Source: Alectoria sarmentosa
Taxonomy: Eukaryota; Ascomycota; Lecanoromycetes; Lecanorales; Parmeliaceae
Reading direction: 5' to 3'
Assembly (NCBI GenBank): GCA_009733775.1
Contig: WOGZ01000108.1
Span: 37,448-101,447 of the forward strand
Length of the DNA: 64,000 bases
Position 1 is the first letter of the stretch. Each line of letters begins with the position of its first letter. The notes under the pieces are model-generated. The model did no database searches and was not told the DNA's origin. It worked only from the letters and a program-made list of their open reading frames with translations. Positions 11,130 through 21,047 of this stretch are shown here, one piece after another. The translations under genes were made by a program, and so were the position numbers.

Positions 11130-13723
11130 ATGGCTGAGATTGGTCTCGCCGCCAGTATCATCGGCCTCGCTGCCTTCGGGGCATCGGTGGCGACGACGCT
11201 TTATGAAACAGCCGATATTATGAAAAATGCCAACCAGCAAATACGTGCCCTGGCCAAACATGTCACGCAATTTACTGCTGTTCTAAATCATATGGGACAG
11301 GTGCTTAAGACGGACAAGATCAATTCCTCCAAAGAGGTTCTCCGTGACATTCGAAAGATAAAGCATTCTTGTAAACGAACATTCAGGGAAATTAAATCTA
11401 CAGTGAAAGCAGAACGTTTTCGGCGTTTCGTCTGGCTGTTCAAGAGAACGAAAGCCATGGAGCTAGAGGCCCGACTGGATTCTCAACAGTCGATGCTACA
11501 ATGCATGATACATACACTCACAGTGTCAAAACTGAGCCACATGGATTCAAGGTATGCAAAAATCCGAAAATAGTTGGGTGACAGTCACCTAAGATCTATA
11601 GGTCCAGAGAAGATTCTGGACACATCGCTAGCCTGAAGGTGGAGATCACACTCCTGAAGACATTTATTAAGGAGAACTACGATAATTTGTCAGCGCTGCA
11701 CCGCGCTGAAAATCTCAGCGCTCAACGATCGAGGACCCAATATCAGCCAATGCCCAGAGACGGCAGTCATTCAACGATACACTATCCCTATGCGGACGGT
11801 AGCATCTTCCCATCAGATCCAATAAGTGCATCCAGCGCCTTCGAGCCTCCAATAACACGGTCTCCATCGCCTACTTCAAATGCCCCCAAGTCCGACAACG
11901 AAGAATCAAACACTGATGATGGGGGTGATGATGATGATCATAATGATGCTAGTAGCACAGGGTCCAAAGGTCAGAACGATCATGACGGTGCTGGACCCAC
12001 CCGCGACACTTCAAGTGCAACAGGATTGATCTCAGGAATTCCACATTCTGATCCATTTCGCGAATCGAATCTTCTAGTTCAAATGATTCCGTACACACCA
12101 GGCGGTTCTGACCCGCTTCGTTCCGATCGCCTCATCGCTGGTGGGCATGGTCCGGACAGCGGTACAACATCTGCAACACAAGAAGTGACAAAAAGCGTTC
12201 GCTTACTACTGGACAAGTGGACAACTTCGGGATCTGCACCCATTTCCAATATTTTAGACGAAGAAGCTGCTAGAGAAAGTAATGAAGCGTTAGTAGGAGG
12301 GCCATCGCTTGTTCTCGATCTTGCTAACATTGTTCTTTCAGTGAGCTGGCCAACAAACATAGAATCCCGGACCCTCAATTCGAAAGGCACAGAATTTCGT
12401 CATCCCCTCTTTATTTTGATCCTACAGATGACCCAAGAGCGTATGAAGATTCTCGTCGTTTTCAGGGTGGTCGCATGCCGCCACCTTCGCAATGGAATAA
12501 TCCACGGCCATCATACGGAAGTGATCCTTATGGAGAGATGGATTTCTCGAGTAAATTCCGTAACCAGTTTCAACCACCAAGTAGACAATTGGGAGGGGAG
12601 ATACTGACCAAACTACGCGCTGCGAGGGGCGGAATCTATTACATAAAAAGTAACAAGTTCAAGCAGATACATTATGTTGATCAGTATCCTATCTACATTT
12701 GCACTTTTGTGCCTTCACACATGATTCCATATGGCGAAGACAGGTGTCAGAACACCGAGATAGGTGTAGGTCTAATTCGAAGAGAAGCTCTAGATCTCCT
12801 CGCATACTCATACACCACAAGCGAAACGGGCAACTTTTCGATTTCAGGTAATCTTGGGCTCGTAAGTGAGAGGTACACATTTAATGTCTAAAATGCACCA
12901 ACTGACTTTGCCTGAAAAGGGAGAAATCGAAGAGCTTGTCAGACTTTCGTTCCAAGCCCTCGAACGAAACCTCGAAGAACGTTCGACGACAGTCATCAAC
13001 GAAAGAGGTTGGGGTGAAGCTATTAGTGCCATGAACCGTGAAATGCCAGAAATGCGTTCTAACGAGCCTTGGGCGGCACCTCAATATCCTCCGACAAGGC
13101 TGGAAGATTGGAATCAAAACAATGCTCTACACGACAGACACTTTAGGTCCCGACCTTATACCGAATATGAAGAAATCTATCCGGATGAGAGCACTCCGGC
13201 TGAAGCTCCTCTCCCGCGTCTTCACACTCGCGAACACTCATCTGCAAGGCGGCGTGCAAGGCCCATCAGAACTTCGCCACCCATTGAAGACGGGCGCCAG
13301 GAACAAGATACAACGAAAAGAGCACGGTCAGAAGTGAGATTCACGCTTCCTCGAGTGCAGCTTGTTTCCGGTACTGCAGACATCGCCAAGGAAGCCCAAA
13401 CAAGTTCAGCTAAACCCAATTATCGTACAATCAAGACGGACGAGGAGCTCCTCTTAGTACGCCAGAGACTCGAACGGGCCAAGAAAAGGAAAGAGGAAGC
13501 TGAGAAAGCCAAGGACATTGCCACCGCATTTGACTTGACCACTTATGGTATTCCGGACATGGAAGCGAAGTTGGAAGGGTTACTGAACCAGCAGCGTGAG
13601 GAGCGGGAGAAGTCGCATGCTCCAGTATCTCAGAACGAGAAAAACAAGACATCTCGTCACACTGAAGTGGAGACGGAAAGCGAGTACGACGATGATGAGG
13701 GTGGATCGGAAGCCGAAGCTTAA
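11130..13723 (+). CDS. Fungal STAND-type N-terminal domain protein, 804 aa
   Basis: Exons are 11130-11551, 11602-12288, 12342-12847 and 12924-13723, all phases consistent, giving 804 residues. The N-terminus (MAEIGLAASIIGLAAFGASV, then a helical region to about residue 150) matches the fungal N-terminal domain found on STAND/NACHT proteins and related to Helo-like death-inducing domains. No P-loop or NACHT follows. Instead comes an acidic Ser/Asp-rich linker with a run of Asp near residue 255. A conserved-looking segment follows at about residues 480-560 (GGIYYIKSNKFKQIHYVDQ, IGVGLIRREALDLLAYS). The C-terminus is charged, partly coiled coil, and ends in an acidic tail. In other fungi this N-domain acts as a helical signalling module. 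Here it is joined to unrelated regions, so the role is open. The acceptor of the last intron (12923) is the least certain junction. Confidence 0.75.
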
Positions 13724-14350
13724 TACGACTGAGCTCTTTGAGAGGATCTCGGATGCCCGTGAAGAAGCGAATCAAAGCTTATCGACCATTCCATCGTCTG
13801 CTGGGGTTGTTATCTTGCTTGGCATTCAGAATCCATCCGCATTCCGTTGATCCTAAGAATTAAGCCTTATAGATGTCAAGCGAAAGGGCAATCTAAAGCA
13901 GCAGACGCTGGAATGGTAAGGAAGGAGTGGGTTCTTTGTCATTTTCATAGGACATCAACGGCCCAGCTCAACCTTCCTTGCAGCTCCCGAACAACTCAGA
14001 TACTAGTTGGCAAGACAACCGAGTTTTCGGGGAGGCGACCTTTTACGACGACCTTTATAGACATGTATCATATATGACCCTAGCTTATAATCAAGAGCTG
14101 CTGTTATTGTTCAGAAGAGCAAGAAAGGCAGCTTGAATGGAGTGTCGAGACGGCAGAATGTTTCAGTGCAGGGACATAGTAGATGAAAGCCTAAAATGTT
14201 TCCACTGACCTTCAGCTTCTGACCGTTCTTCACCAAGTAAGGATAGCGTCACTCCGCAGTTCAAGAAGACAGAAATCTGCCCCCAACTCAAAGTGTCGCT
14301 CGCCCCAGTATGCCGCTTTCAGATGCGGGCTAGACGATAGAGATTACTCT
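13724..14350. other. Region with an exon-like scrap, no complete gene
   Basis: A frame from 13951 to 14136 follows a good acceptor (TTTTCATAG) and reads as normal protein (for example SWQDNRVFGEATFYDDLYRH, ending RRARKAA-stop). The only nearby donor would give a 35-bp intron, which is too short. It may be a leftover of a decayed gene or an unrecognised last exon. The rest is anonymous. Confidence 0.3.
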
Positions 14351-14429
14351 GTGAACATTCCTGTCCTAATATGTACCATTCCATATCTCTGCACAATGCA
14401 ATTTGTTGCCTTGAACGCTGTCCAAGAAA

Positions 14430-14910
14430 CAAAGAAAGGTTGCGAGCACGAGTGTCCAAGACCTTGCGGAGATCTATGCGAGCCCAAAAATGCCAAGTCG
14501 TATCATTCGATATTCATTCCTCTACCATGGGGACACGGCGTCGCCAGGCAGGCAGCTGAGATGTCATCAAGCGCAGATACCAGAGGAAGGTTCGCCTTCA
14601 GGTCCAGATAGTAACAAAGTCATGAAGCGTTGCAAACATACTTATCCGAGTCCATTGTTACGAACTGCCTTTGAACATTGATTTACCCTTGTCCAGCAAG
14701 CGGCGGAGCAGCGCTGATTTGTAGATAGACACAAAGTGCACGCATACTTGCAAATATTTGCAATTATCAGCATTGACGGTATGATTGGTTGAGAAAAACA
14801 CATGGAAGTTTGTAACACAGTGTGTGGAAGACCCATACACGACCTACCTGCAATCATAGCTGCAAAGCTCCCTGCCCTGTCTCCTTTGCACGGAAACCCT
14901 GCGCAATCCA
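14430..14910 (+). pseudogene. Relic of NFX1-type zinc-finger (helicase-like) gene
   Basis: Pieces in different frames match the Cys/His repeats of the fungal NFX1-type zinc-finger proteins. The first reads CEHECPRPCGDLCEPK, then (next frame) KCQVVSFDI. It is followed by a mutated LPWGHGVAR where LPCGH is expected, CHQAQIPEE in a further frame, KRCKHT, and a CNHSCKAPCP motif near 14850. The family normally has long runs of these fingers after a superfamily-1 helicase domain. Here only about 480 bp with several frameshifts remain, and no helicase domain is seen. It is a decayed fragment. Recognition rests on motif order and spacing. Confidence 0.65.
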
Positions 14911-15716
14911 GCCGCCATTCATTCGAAATATAGCAAAGCTACGTCATGAGCCTTGCGTATACCACGTGCTGAGGATATTGTTTCCTGGGTCTTCGGACGG
15001 TGTCCATTACCATATTCAAAGTACTGTGCAAAGCTGTCAGCTTGTGGGCATCGATATCCGTCCGTCCATTTTGTGGGGAGGTCCGTCCGTCCAGCTGTTG
15101 CGCGTGTTGTTCAGATTTGCGCGCCTCCAACAATTCAAAAAAGGGGAATTGCTTGTAGACTTTTGTTTTTGGCCATCTACTTTTGAGGAGACGGGGGGGG
15201 GGGCCGATCTTGATGAGGAATCCTGGCGTCGTGCCAGGCATATTGGACACATATCCTTACCCTGGAGAGTATGCCTGCATGGACGTGTGATCACGTTCAA
15301 ACTTCTATAACTATGGAATGGATATTGAAAGGGTCAATCGTGGGCCCCTGAAGAATAGCAGCGCCGAACCATTCTCTGCCCTCCGGGATTAAGAGCCGCC
15401 CAACTTGCTCTGCGGCCCTTTACGAAAACCTCAACTGCTATGATGGATGTAAGTCCTTTTTTTGTACTGCTTCTTCACGGTGCTGCCTTTCGCTGTAGCT
15501 TTATAGGGCTGTTAGTGTTGGGTTCGGAAATGTTGTACTCTTGCTATTTTATATGTTGAACTTTTTACGTGACTGACGGTTAAAATAAAGAGTCTTGTTT
15601 TCAAGGGTAAATGTATATATACTTTCTTTCCCATTTTTCTATTTTTTATCTCATTTTTGTTTTCGTTGTTTTCATTTAATATTATTATCCTATAATATTG
15701 TTTGTATTATTAAAAA
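14911..15716. other. Intergenic, AT-rich toward the right
   Basis: No coding signal. There is an 11-base G-run at about 15192-15202. From about 15580 to 15716 the sequence is very T/A-rich, with a TATATATAC word near 15615. The boundary with the following reading frame is an AAAAAG/T acceptor-like site, so part of this could be an intron of the broken gene at 15717-16580. Confidence 0.35.
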
Positions 15717-16580
15717 GTAGAGCTGATTTCGAGCGCTTAAACAGCATCGTCGTCAAGAGCAAAATAGAAGACAGTGGATCCACTGATGACCAGATTCGTG
15801 CCGACTTTCGTGGACTCGGGAATGCTATCCTCAAGCTTGCGCATAAAAGCCTTCGAGCCACGATCGAGTTGAAAAGCTGTCATAGCGACGATCCAGGAAA
15901 GAAAGAGCCCTTTTGGCTGCAGGGTTGGCCCGACCTCACGCCAGAGCTTCAATATTATCGAGTCAGAAGTGCAATCTTCAACATTGTACTTGACGCATAC
16001 TTCAAAAAGCCGTACTTTGGGCTTAATGGAAGAACAGAGCGAGCTTTGCGAGATTTTGAATGCAGTTTAAAAAAGAATGGCGAGAGTACGAACTTCTGAT
16101 CCTTTTATTCTCGTCCAAGCACAGATGACTGAAGGAGTTTCGCCGGCAGACATAGTAGAATAGCGCAGGAGAATGGTGACCGCTGCTCAAGCTTTGCGGC
16201 CAATCGACGAAATACCACACTCGGCGGCAAAAGGTATCTGCGAAATATTCATGCCCATTTTCACACCCCCTTCGAACGGACCCACAACGACACCATACCC
16301 CGAGATTCTAGAGCTTTGTGAGAAGGCTGAACGGATTTCATTGACACTCAGGCAGAGCAGGGCTACATTCACAGTATCCCTCGCACCAAAGGATCAAATG
16401 ATTGATCAACCAGAAGATTCGAAATTGGAGCTTGTTGCCGTAGAGGGCCAGTCGTCTTCTATTTCTGTAAAAGTTAGACATACCGTTTTTGGCGGCCTTG
16501 TCAAAACGATTTCGTTTCCTGGCGAGGAAGATGCGGTCATGACTGTGGAGAAGCCAATTGTTGTAGGCTATTATGCTTGA
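15717..16580 (+). pseudogene. Fungal orphan-family gene with apparent frameshift
   Basis: Two frames carry one protein. 15717-16074 reads ADFERLNSIVV...LGNAILKLAHKSL...RSAIFNIVLDAYFKKPYFGL. 16173-16580 reads QALRPIDEIPHSAAKGICEIF and on to PIVVGYYA-stop. The pattern (a central RxAIFxxxxDxxF segment, then EWR..., then an xLxLCExAxxLxLxLRxS segment) is that of a common uncharacterised fungal protein family. The frames connect only if the A-run at 16069-16074 is one base longer. Then the reading runs into an EWRER motif and an ordinary intron (16086-16168, GTACGA...CGCAG). Either a real one-base deletion or a sequencing error explains this. No start exon was found upstream. Confidence 0.5.
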
Positions 16581-17220
16581 CTGGTGGAGGAAAGGTGACA
16601 ATATCAAACGACCGTCTGAGCAGATCGTATCAGCACGCAGACAAGGGAGACCGGATGAGTGATACCGAACAAATACCCTGAAAGCTCCTGAGCTGTACAA
16701 TACGTGAGGATGGATTTCGCCTTCTCTTCCATTACTTTGTAAATCGTCCATTTAGATTTCTTCTGTCAAGATTTGGGGTTCCCAGCCTCCTCCCAGCCAC
16801 TTTTTCACCAAGTCACCTTATCTAGTATGGTACATAAGACCTGTCCAGCATGGAAAAGATGATCATTCCATTTTACACATCCCATACCTGATATTTTGAC
16901 ATCTTCGACGTTTCATCCGATTATGTAAAAACTAGCGGCGTCACCTTGCCATGTTTGGTATATCACGTAGATCCGGCAATGTCAAGGCTCCTGGCTAGAT
17001 ACTGACTACGTCCAAATCGCCGTAGCAAGCATGCTTCATTTGTAACTCCTCACGTACATCTGTGTACATCATTTCCCACGACCGTTGGACCATTGCAACT
17101 AGTCAGCCTCCCCTCAACTGGATGTGTCCGACGCTGGATTCCTTACCAGCATCATACCCTTCAACTCCCAAGGACACAGACATCTGAAACTCACCATTCG
17201 TAGACCTTTCCATATTCCTT
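16581..17220. other. Intergenic, no feature recognised
   Basis: No ORF of note and no known motif. It is the 3' flank of the broken orphan gene and, on the minus strand, of the uncertain small gene that ends near 17220. Confidence 0.35.
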
Positions 17221-17221
17221 G

Positions 17222-17520
17222 ATTGAAGCAACTCCAGAAAGAAGATGGCTCCGGACAGACTGACCGTCGCGCTGCTGTGTCAGCTAATACGATGAGATCC
17301 ACACCCAGCGCTTACTTACCCGTGGCATTTCGAACCCGACGACCCAATCGAACTGACCGAGCTTCAGTTCCAGCAGCCCGTGTGTGCGTGTATCGAGCGC
17401 AGCTTCATCTGCAATCTGCGCACGCCGCTCAAGGGCCACAGAAGGTTTCAACTCGTCGTCTTTCCTGGAGACAAGACTATCTATCCAAGAAGTCGAAGTT
17501 CGAATTTCCAGTCTGATCAA
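17222..17520 (-). CDS. Possible small hypothetical protein (partial model)
   Basis: On the minus strand the frame from 17520 reads IRLEIRTSTSWIDSLVSRKD and on to LKLGQFDWVVGFEMPR. It then meets a clean donor (GTAAGT) and continues after a 44-bp intron (acceptor ACACAG at about 17282) as QRDGQSVRSHLLSGVASIKE, ending KVYEW-stop. The spliced end looks protein-like. However, no convincing start codon lies upstream, and the opposite strand also gives a protein-like frame (LPWHFEPDDPIELTELQF...). I cannot decide which strand is real. The function is unknown. Confidence 0.3.
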
Positions 17521-18323
17521 AATCCCATTCCATCATCGAGCGAGATGTTTCTCATCGTTGCCATCAACGAACGAACGAGCTCTCGTACACATCTACTAGC
17601 TCTACAACACCCATTCCCATTCCCACTTCCGCAAGACGCCCAAAATCTTCAATCGACCTACTTCCAAAAAACCTCACATCGCATCTGCTAAACCCCCCCC
17701 CACCATTTAAACAATAGCTACCCACAATACTCAAGCTAACACAACCGGCCTTGCAACAAATCCGCCTTAAAGCTCCTCGACCAGAATGCCCCACTTGAAA
17801 TCAAAGTTCTTGCCAAAGAAGAAAGCATTTGGATGGTCGTCGTGGTTTCAAGCTGAATCAAGAGCCGTCTGGTTTGGTATCATGTTATTTTTGATAAGAG
17901 AGAGAGGCAATGGGAGCCGACCACGATGCCCAACGTGCAGGAAAGCTCGCCGTGTAAAGAATGCGGTTTTGAGGTAATCAGGTTTCCGTAAAGTGGACGG
18001 ATTTGATTGGGTAAGGATGGGTAGGTTCGTGGCCCGGTCGTGGGGATATTGGAGTGTGTCAAGAGAATTTGGGTCTTGTCACATGCAAAAATCTCACTGT
18101 ATCGAGATGTAGTTTGGAGAAACAGCTTGCGTAAGCAAACGCATTTACAGCGATCGAATTGGTGGACTTGAGAGATTGTGGTGAGGTGGGCCTTGGTCAT
18201 ACGGCATTTTTGGCCAAACCTTCGCCAGAGCGGGGGACCCCCATATTCGTGCTGAGATGCCTCAGTCAAAGAACAATTGGCACAGTGGATTAGTGATCTG
18301 TCATTTCTTTTCTCATTACTAAT
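17521..18323. other. Intergenic, no supported gene
   Basis: Both strands carry short ORFs (to 129 codons at 17880-18269 minus) without domain-like composition. A C-run lies at about 17691-17702. I see no gene here. The right end is the 3' flank of the minus-strand gene ending at 18324. Confidence 0.35.
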
Positions 18324-20973
18324 TTACTCTATGCTAGAGATCCATTCAAGCGCTCCTCTTTCCTCCAGCAAGGTCGGTTTGAAATACAATGCTCTCTCTC
18401 GTATGTGCTCCGGCAGCTTATTCTGTAAGAGAGGTGCATTCAGTATATTCAGATAACGCTCCTCGGCTGCGAGGGTGATTAGCGAACAGCAATGACACAA
18501 TTGGTGACTTCTCGTGAACGTACTTGTTAAGCCTCCTGCATATCCTTTCTCTAGCTGGAAGTACAAAGCTATGTCCTCCGTCTTGGACCAAGATGTTCTC
18601 GACTCGACATGACCATTGACTTGATGGGACCCCATTCTTGCCCGGGCTTCATCCTCTTTGATTTGTCTCAGGGTTCGCGTCGCCCCTCGACGTGTTTCAT
18701 CCTCTTTCTCTCTGGACGCCATAATCATCTTATGCAAAGTCTCGGTCTTCCTCGCGGTGTCCTGCTGCGATTGCTGGGAAGACTGGGCAAGCTCTTTTGA
18801 CCGCTTGCTGTAATCCACTGCATTTTGTTTCATTTTTCTTTTCCTCTCCTGTTCCATCAGATTCTTGGAGAAAGCTCTTTTCATGTCCTTCAAGCATGGA
18901 AATATCTTCCAAGTGGTGGGCCTCACAATGGGTCGGCTGGTCGGGACTGGCTTGGCCTTCCAGTGTGTGGCTTTTTCACACAACAGAATCGCCATTTTCT
19001 GCAGATGAACAATCTCTCTGAGTCTGTTGACGGTCTCATTGAGAGTCTCGAGATCGCAGGGCTGATCAGAACAGTAGAGCCGGGATGTTAAAGCCGACTG
19101 CAGCAGAAATACCATTGCCGGGATTGCCCGCGCATAGATATCCCTGATCATCTCCGAGCTTTTGGGAGCAGCAGTCTTCTCTGACAATCTTCTGATTCGA
19201 TCTTCTATTGCAGCAAGGCTCTGTCTCAATTGGTCATTCAGCCCATCAAGAGACCCATGATCAATTCCCTCGAAGGGCAAAAGCTGTTCGTACAAAACCC
19301 TGGCTTCTCTCACGTCCTGGATCAAGTCTTTTATAGAACCCGTCAAGAGTTTTGGCATAAGGTTCAGTGGTAGCTTTGGACCGCATATAGAGCGCGCGCC
19401 CTCGAGGACAGTCTTCCATGCCTCGTTTTGGCCAAAGAGCTCTAGTTCCTCTTCTCTTTCATCCTCCTCCTTGTCGGTTTCCATGACCTCCGTGAGGCTT
19501 TCGAGATCAGAATCCTGTTCGTCAGCTTCTGCGCCTCCTTCTTCTCCTTCATCCGGTTGAAACGACGTCTGGTCATCCCTGTCTGTGGCCTTTCCCAGAT
19601 ATTTTCTTCCATCTCTCTCAGACTCCTCCTCTTCTTGACCCTCATCGTTGGTTTTCTGTGCTCTGGCCCGAGCAGGAGTTTCTTCATTCCGTACGCTCAT
19701 GGTGATGTCTCTGGTTCTTTCTCTGACTTGCGAATCGACCCTCGGGCTGAGTGGCATAGATACAGATGCATGCTCAAGGCTTCTTCGCTGTTTCGCAGCT
19801 CTTCGAGCGTCACGCTCAGGCTTCTTTGTCAGATCAACATTCGCATTCAGGATGCCATCTTTGAGACCGTTCGCAGCGGCGCTAGAGCGTGTAGATTTAG
19901 AGTTCGGTGCTCCTTCCCTATAATCATCTCCAAATTTAGTCTTGGAAGATTTTGATGCGGCCTTCTGTCGTGTTTCCTGCGGAGAAATTTCAATTGGTGT
20001 CCCAAGGTCTTCTCTAAATTCGACTCCGGGATTCACGAGTCCTTCTGTTCGTCCTCTGCGCCATGGTTTGACTTGTAGATCATGCGTTTTTTTCCGTTGC
20101 CCTTTTATTATCGAACTCGTCTTCCTGGTTGAAGACGGTTTCACCCGCGGGGGTCGTCCTCGGGGTCGCGGAGTCGCCGCAGGAATCGTGACTTTTGTCG
20201 TAATTGTAGTAGGAAGTGGAGCTGGCTTCTCACCTTGCTTCACAGGACTAGGCTGAGGATCCCAAATATCACCGCTCCTCTGCACTGCCGGATATACCTG
20301 CATCACATGCCTTTTCCCATTTCCCGTCTTCGGTCTGGGCAATTTCCCAGGAGCCTCCTTCACAACTACTAAGGATTGTCGGTCGGGCTTGCCTCCATTT
20401 CCCGCATCGCCATTGGTAGAATTTGTAAAGGGCTCGTCGCTAGTCTCAGCGATCTCGCTCCCTAACGCGACTCGCTTCTTTGGAGACTCATCCACCACAT
20501 CTACCTTCTGACGCTTCCTCTTGCCTTGTACCGCATGTTTTGGAGAGGATGTTAAGACGTTGTTGAAGGCGAGATGATTTACGATGCTAGCAGCATCTTC
20601 CGCAGATCGATCCTGCGGATCGAGCATAATTTCCTTCGCAAGCTTCTGTGAAACCACAAAGGGTTCATGAATAGTCGCTAGATCTGGGGGCGGCTCTGTA
20701 GTGTCTACCTTTTCTTGCACTGGGGGATCAATTTTAGGTGCATTGTTCTTCGACCAGCCAAGAAATTTCCCAAACATTGTTTTCTAGTAACGGATCAGTC
20801 GTTGCACTGAGTTGGTTTGATTGTGTTAATGGACTTACTGTTGGCGAAGTTGGCAGGGTATCGCGTCGCACGGTTGCCAAAGCTTCGCGGAGAATCTTGG
20901 CGCTCGGACTCTCGCCTAAAGTTGCCATTGGTGCCATGTCTGAAGCGTTCCCTTTCCTAACCGCACCAATCAT
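18324..20973 (-). CDS. Large charged, probably nuclear protein, 845 aa
   Basis: Exons are 20973-20839, 20783-18524 and 18466-18324. The first junction (PTSPT/KTMFGKFLGW) is in phase over a 55-bp intron. The 57-bp second intron is a multiple of three, so the frame also reads through it unspliced. The first ~350 residues are low-complexity with basic nuclear-localisation-like stretches (GKRKRQK, SPKKR) and an AT-hook-like PRPRGRPPR. An acidic segment follows (about residues 400-475). Then comes a helical region (ELFGQNEAWKTVLEGARSI onward). The last ~70 residues (WSKTEDIALYFQLEKGY, then RYLNILNAPLLQNKLPEH) resemble a SANT/Myb-like module. That assignment is tentative. The features suggest a chromatin-associated role. 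Confidence 0.75.
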
Positions 20974-21047
20974 TCCATCAGCAGTCGAGGAAATAGTTGC
21001 ATTGAGTGATGATGTTCTTCTGAAGATTCAGAACAGAGTGAAGCAAC
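20974..21047. promoter_or_regulatory. Very short bidirectional promoter (74 bp)
   Basis: Only 74 bp separate the first ATG of the 845-aa protein (minus) from that of RRD1 (plus). If the downstream Met (20937) is the minus-strand start, the gap is 110 bp. Either way the 5' leaders of the two genes almost certainly overlap or share control elements. Confidence 0.45.

Noticed and set aside
14822..15310. 162-codon plus-strand ORF
   Set aside because: Only its first ~25 codons resemble an NFX1 finger; the rest has no protein character. Treated as part of the relic.
17880..18269. 129-codon minus-strand ORF
   Set aside because: No domain-like pattern, no splice continuation and no conserved motif.
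18324..20777. Start of the 845-aa protein at 20777 (817 aa)
   Set aside because: An upstream exon joins in phase over a normal 55-bp intron with GTAAGT...ACTAG, so the later Met is judged internal.
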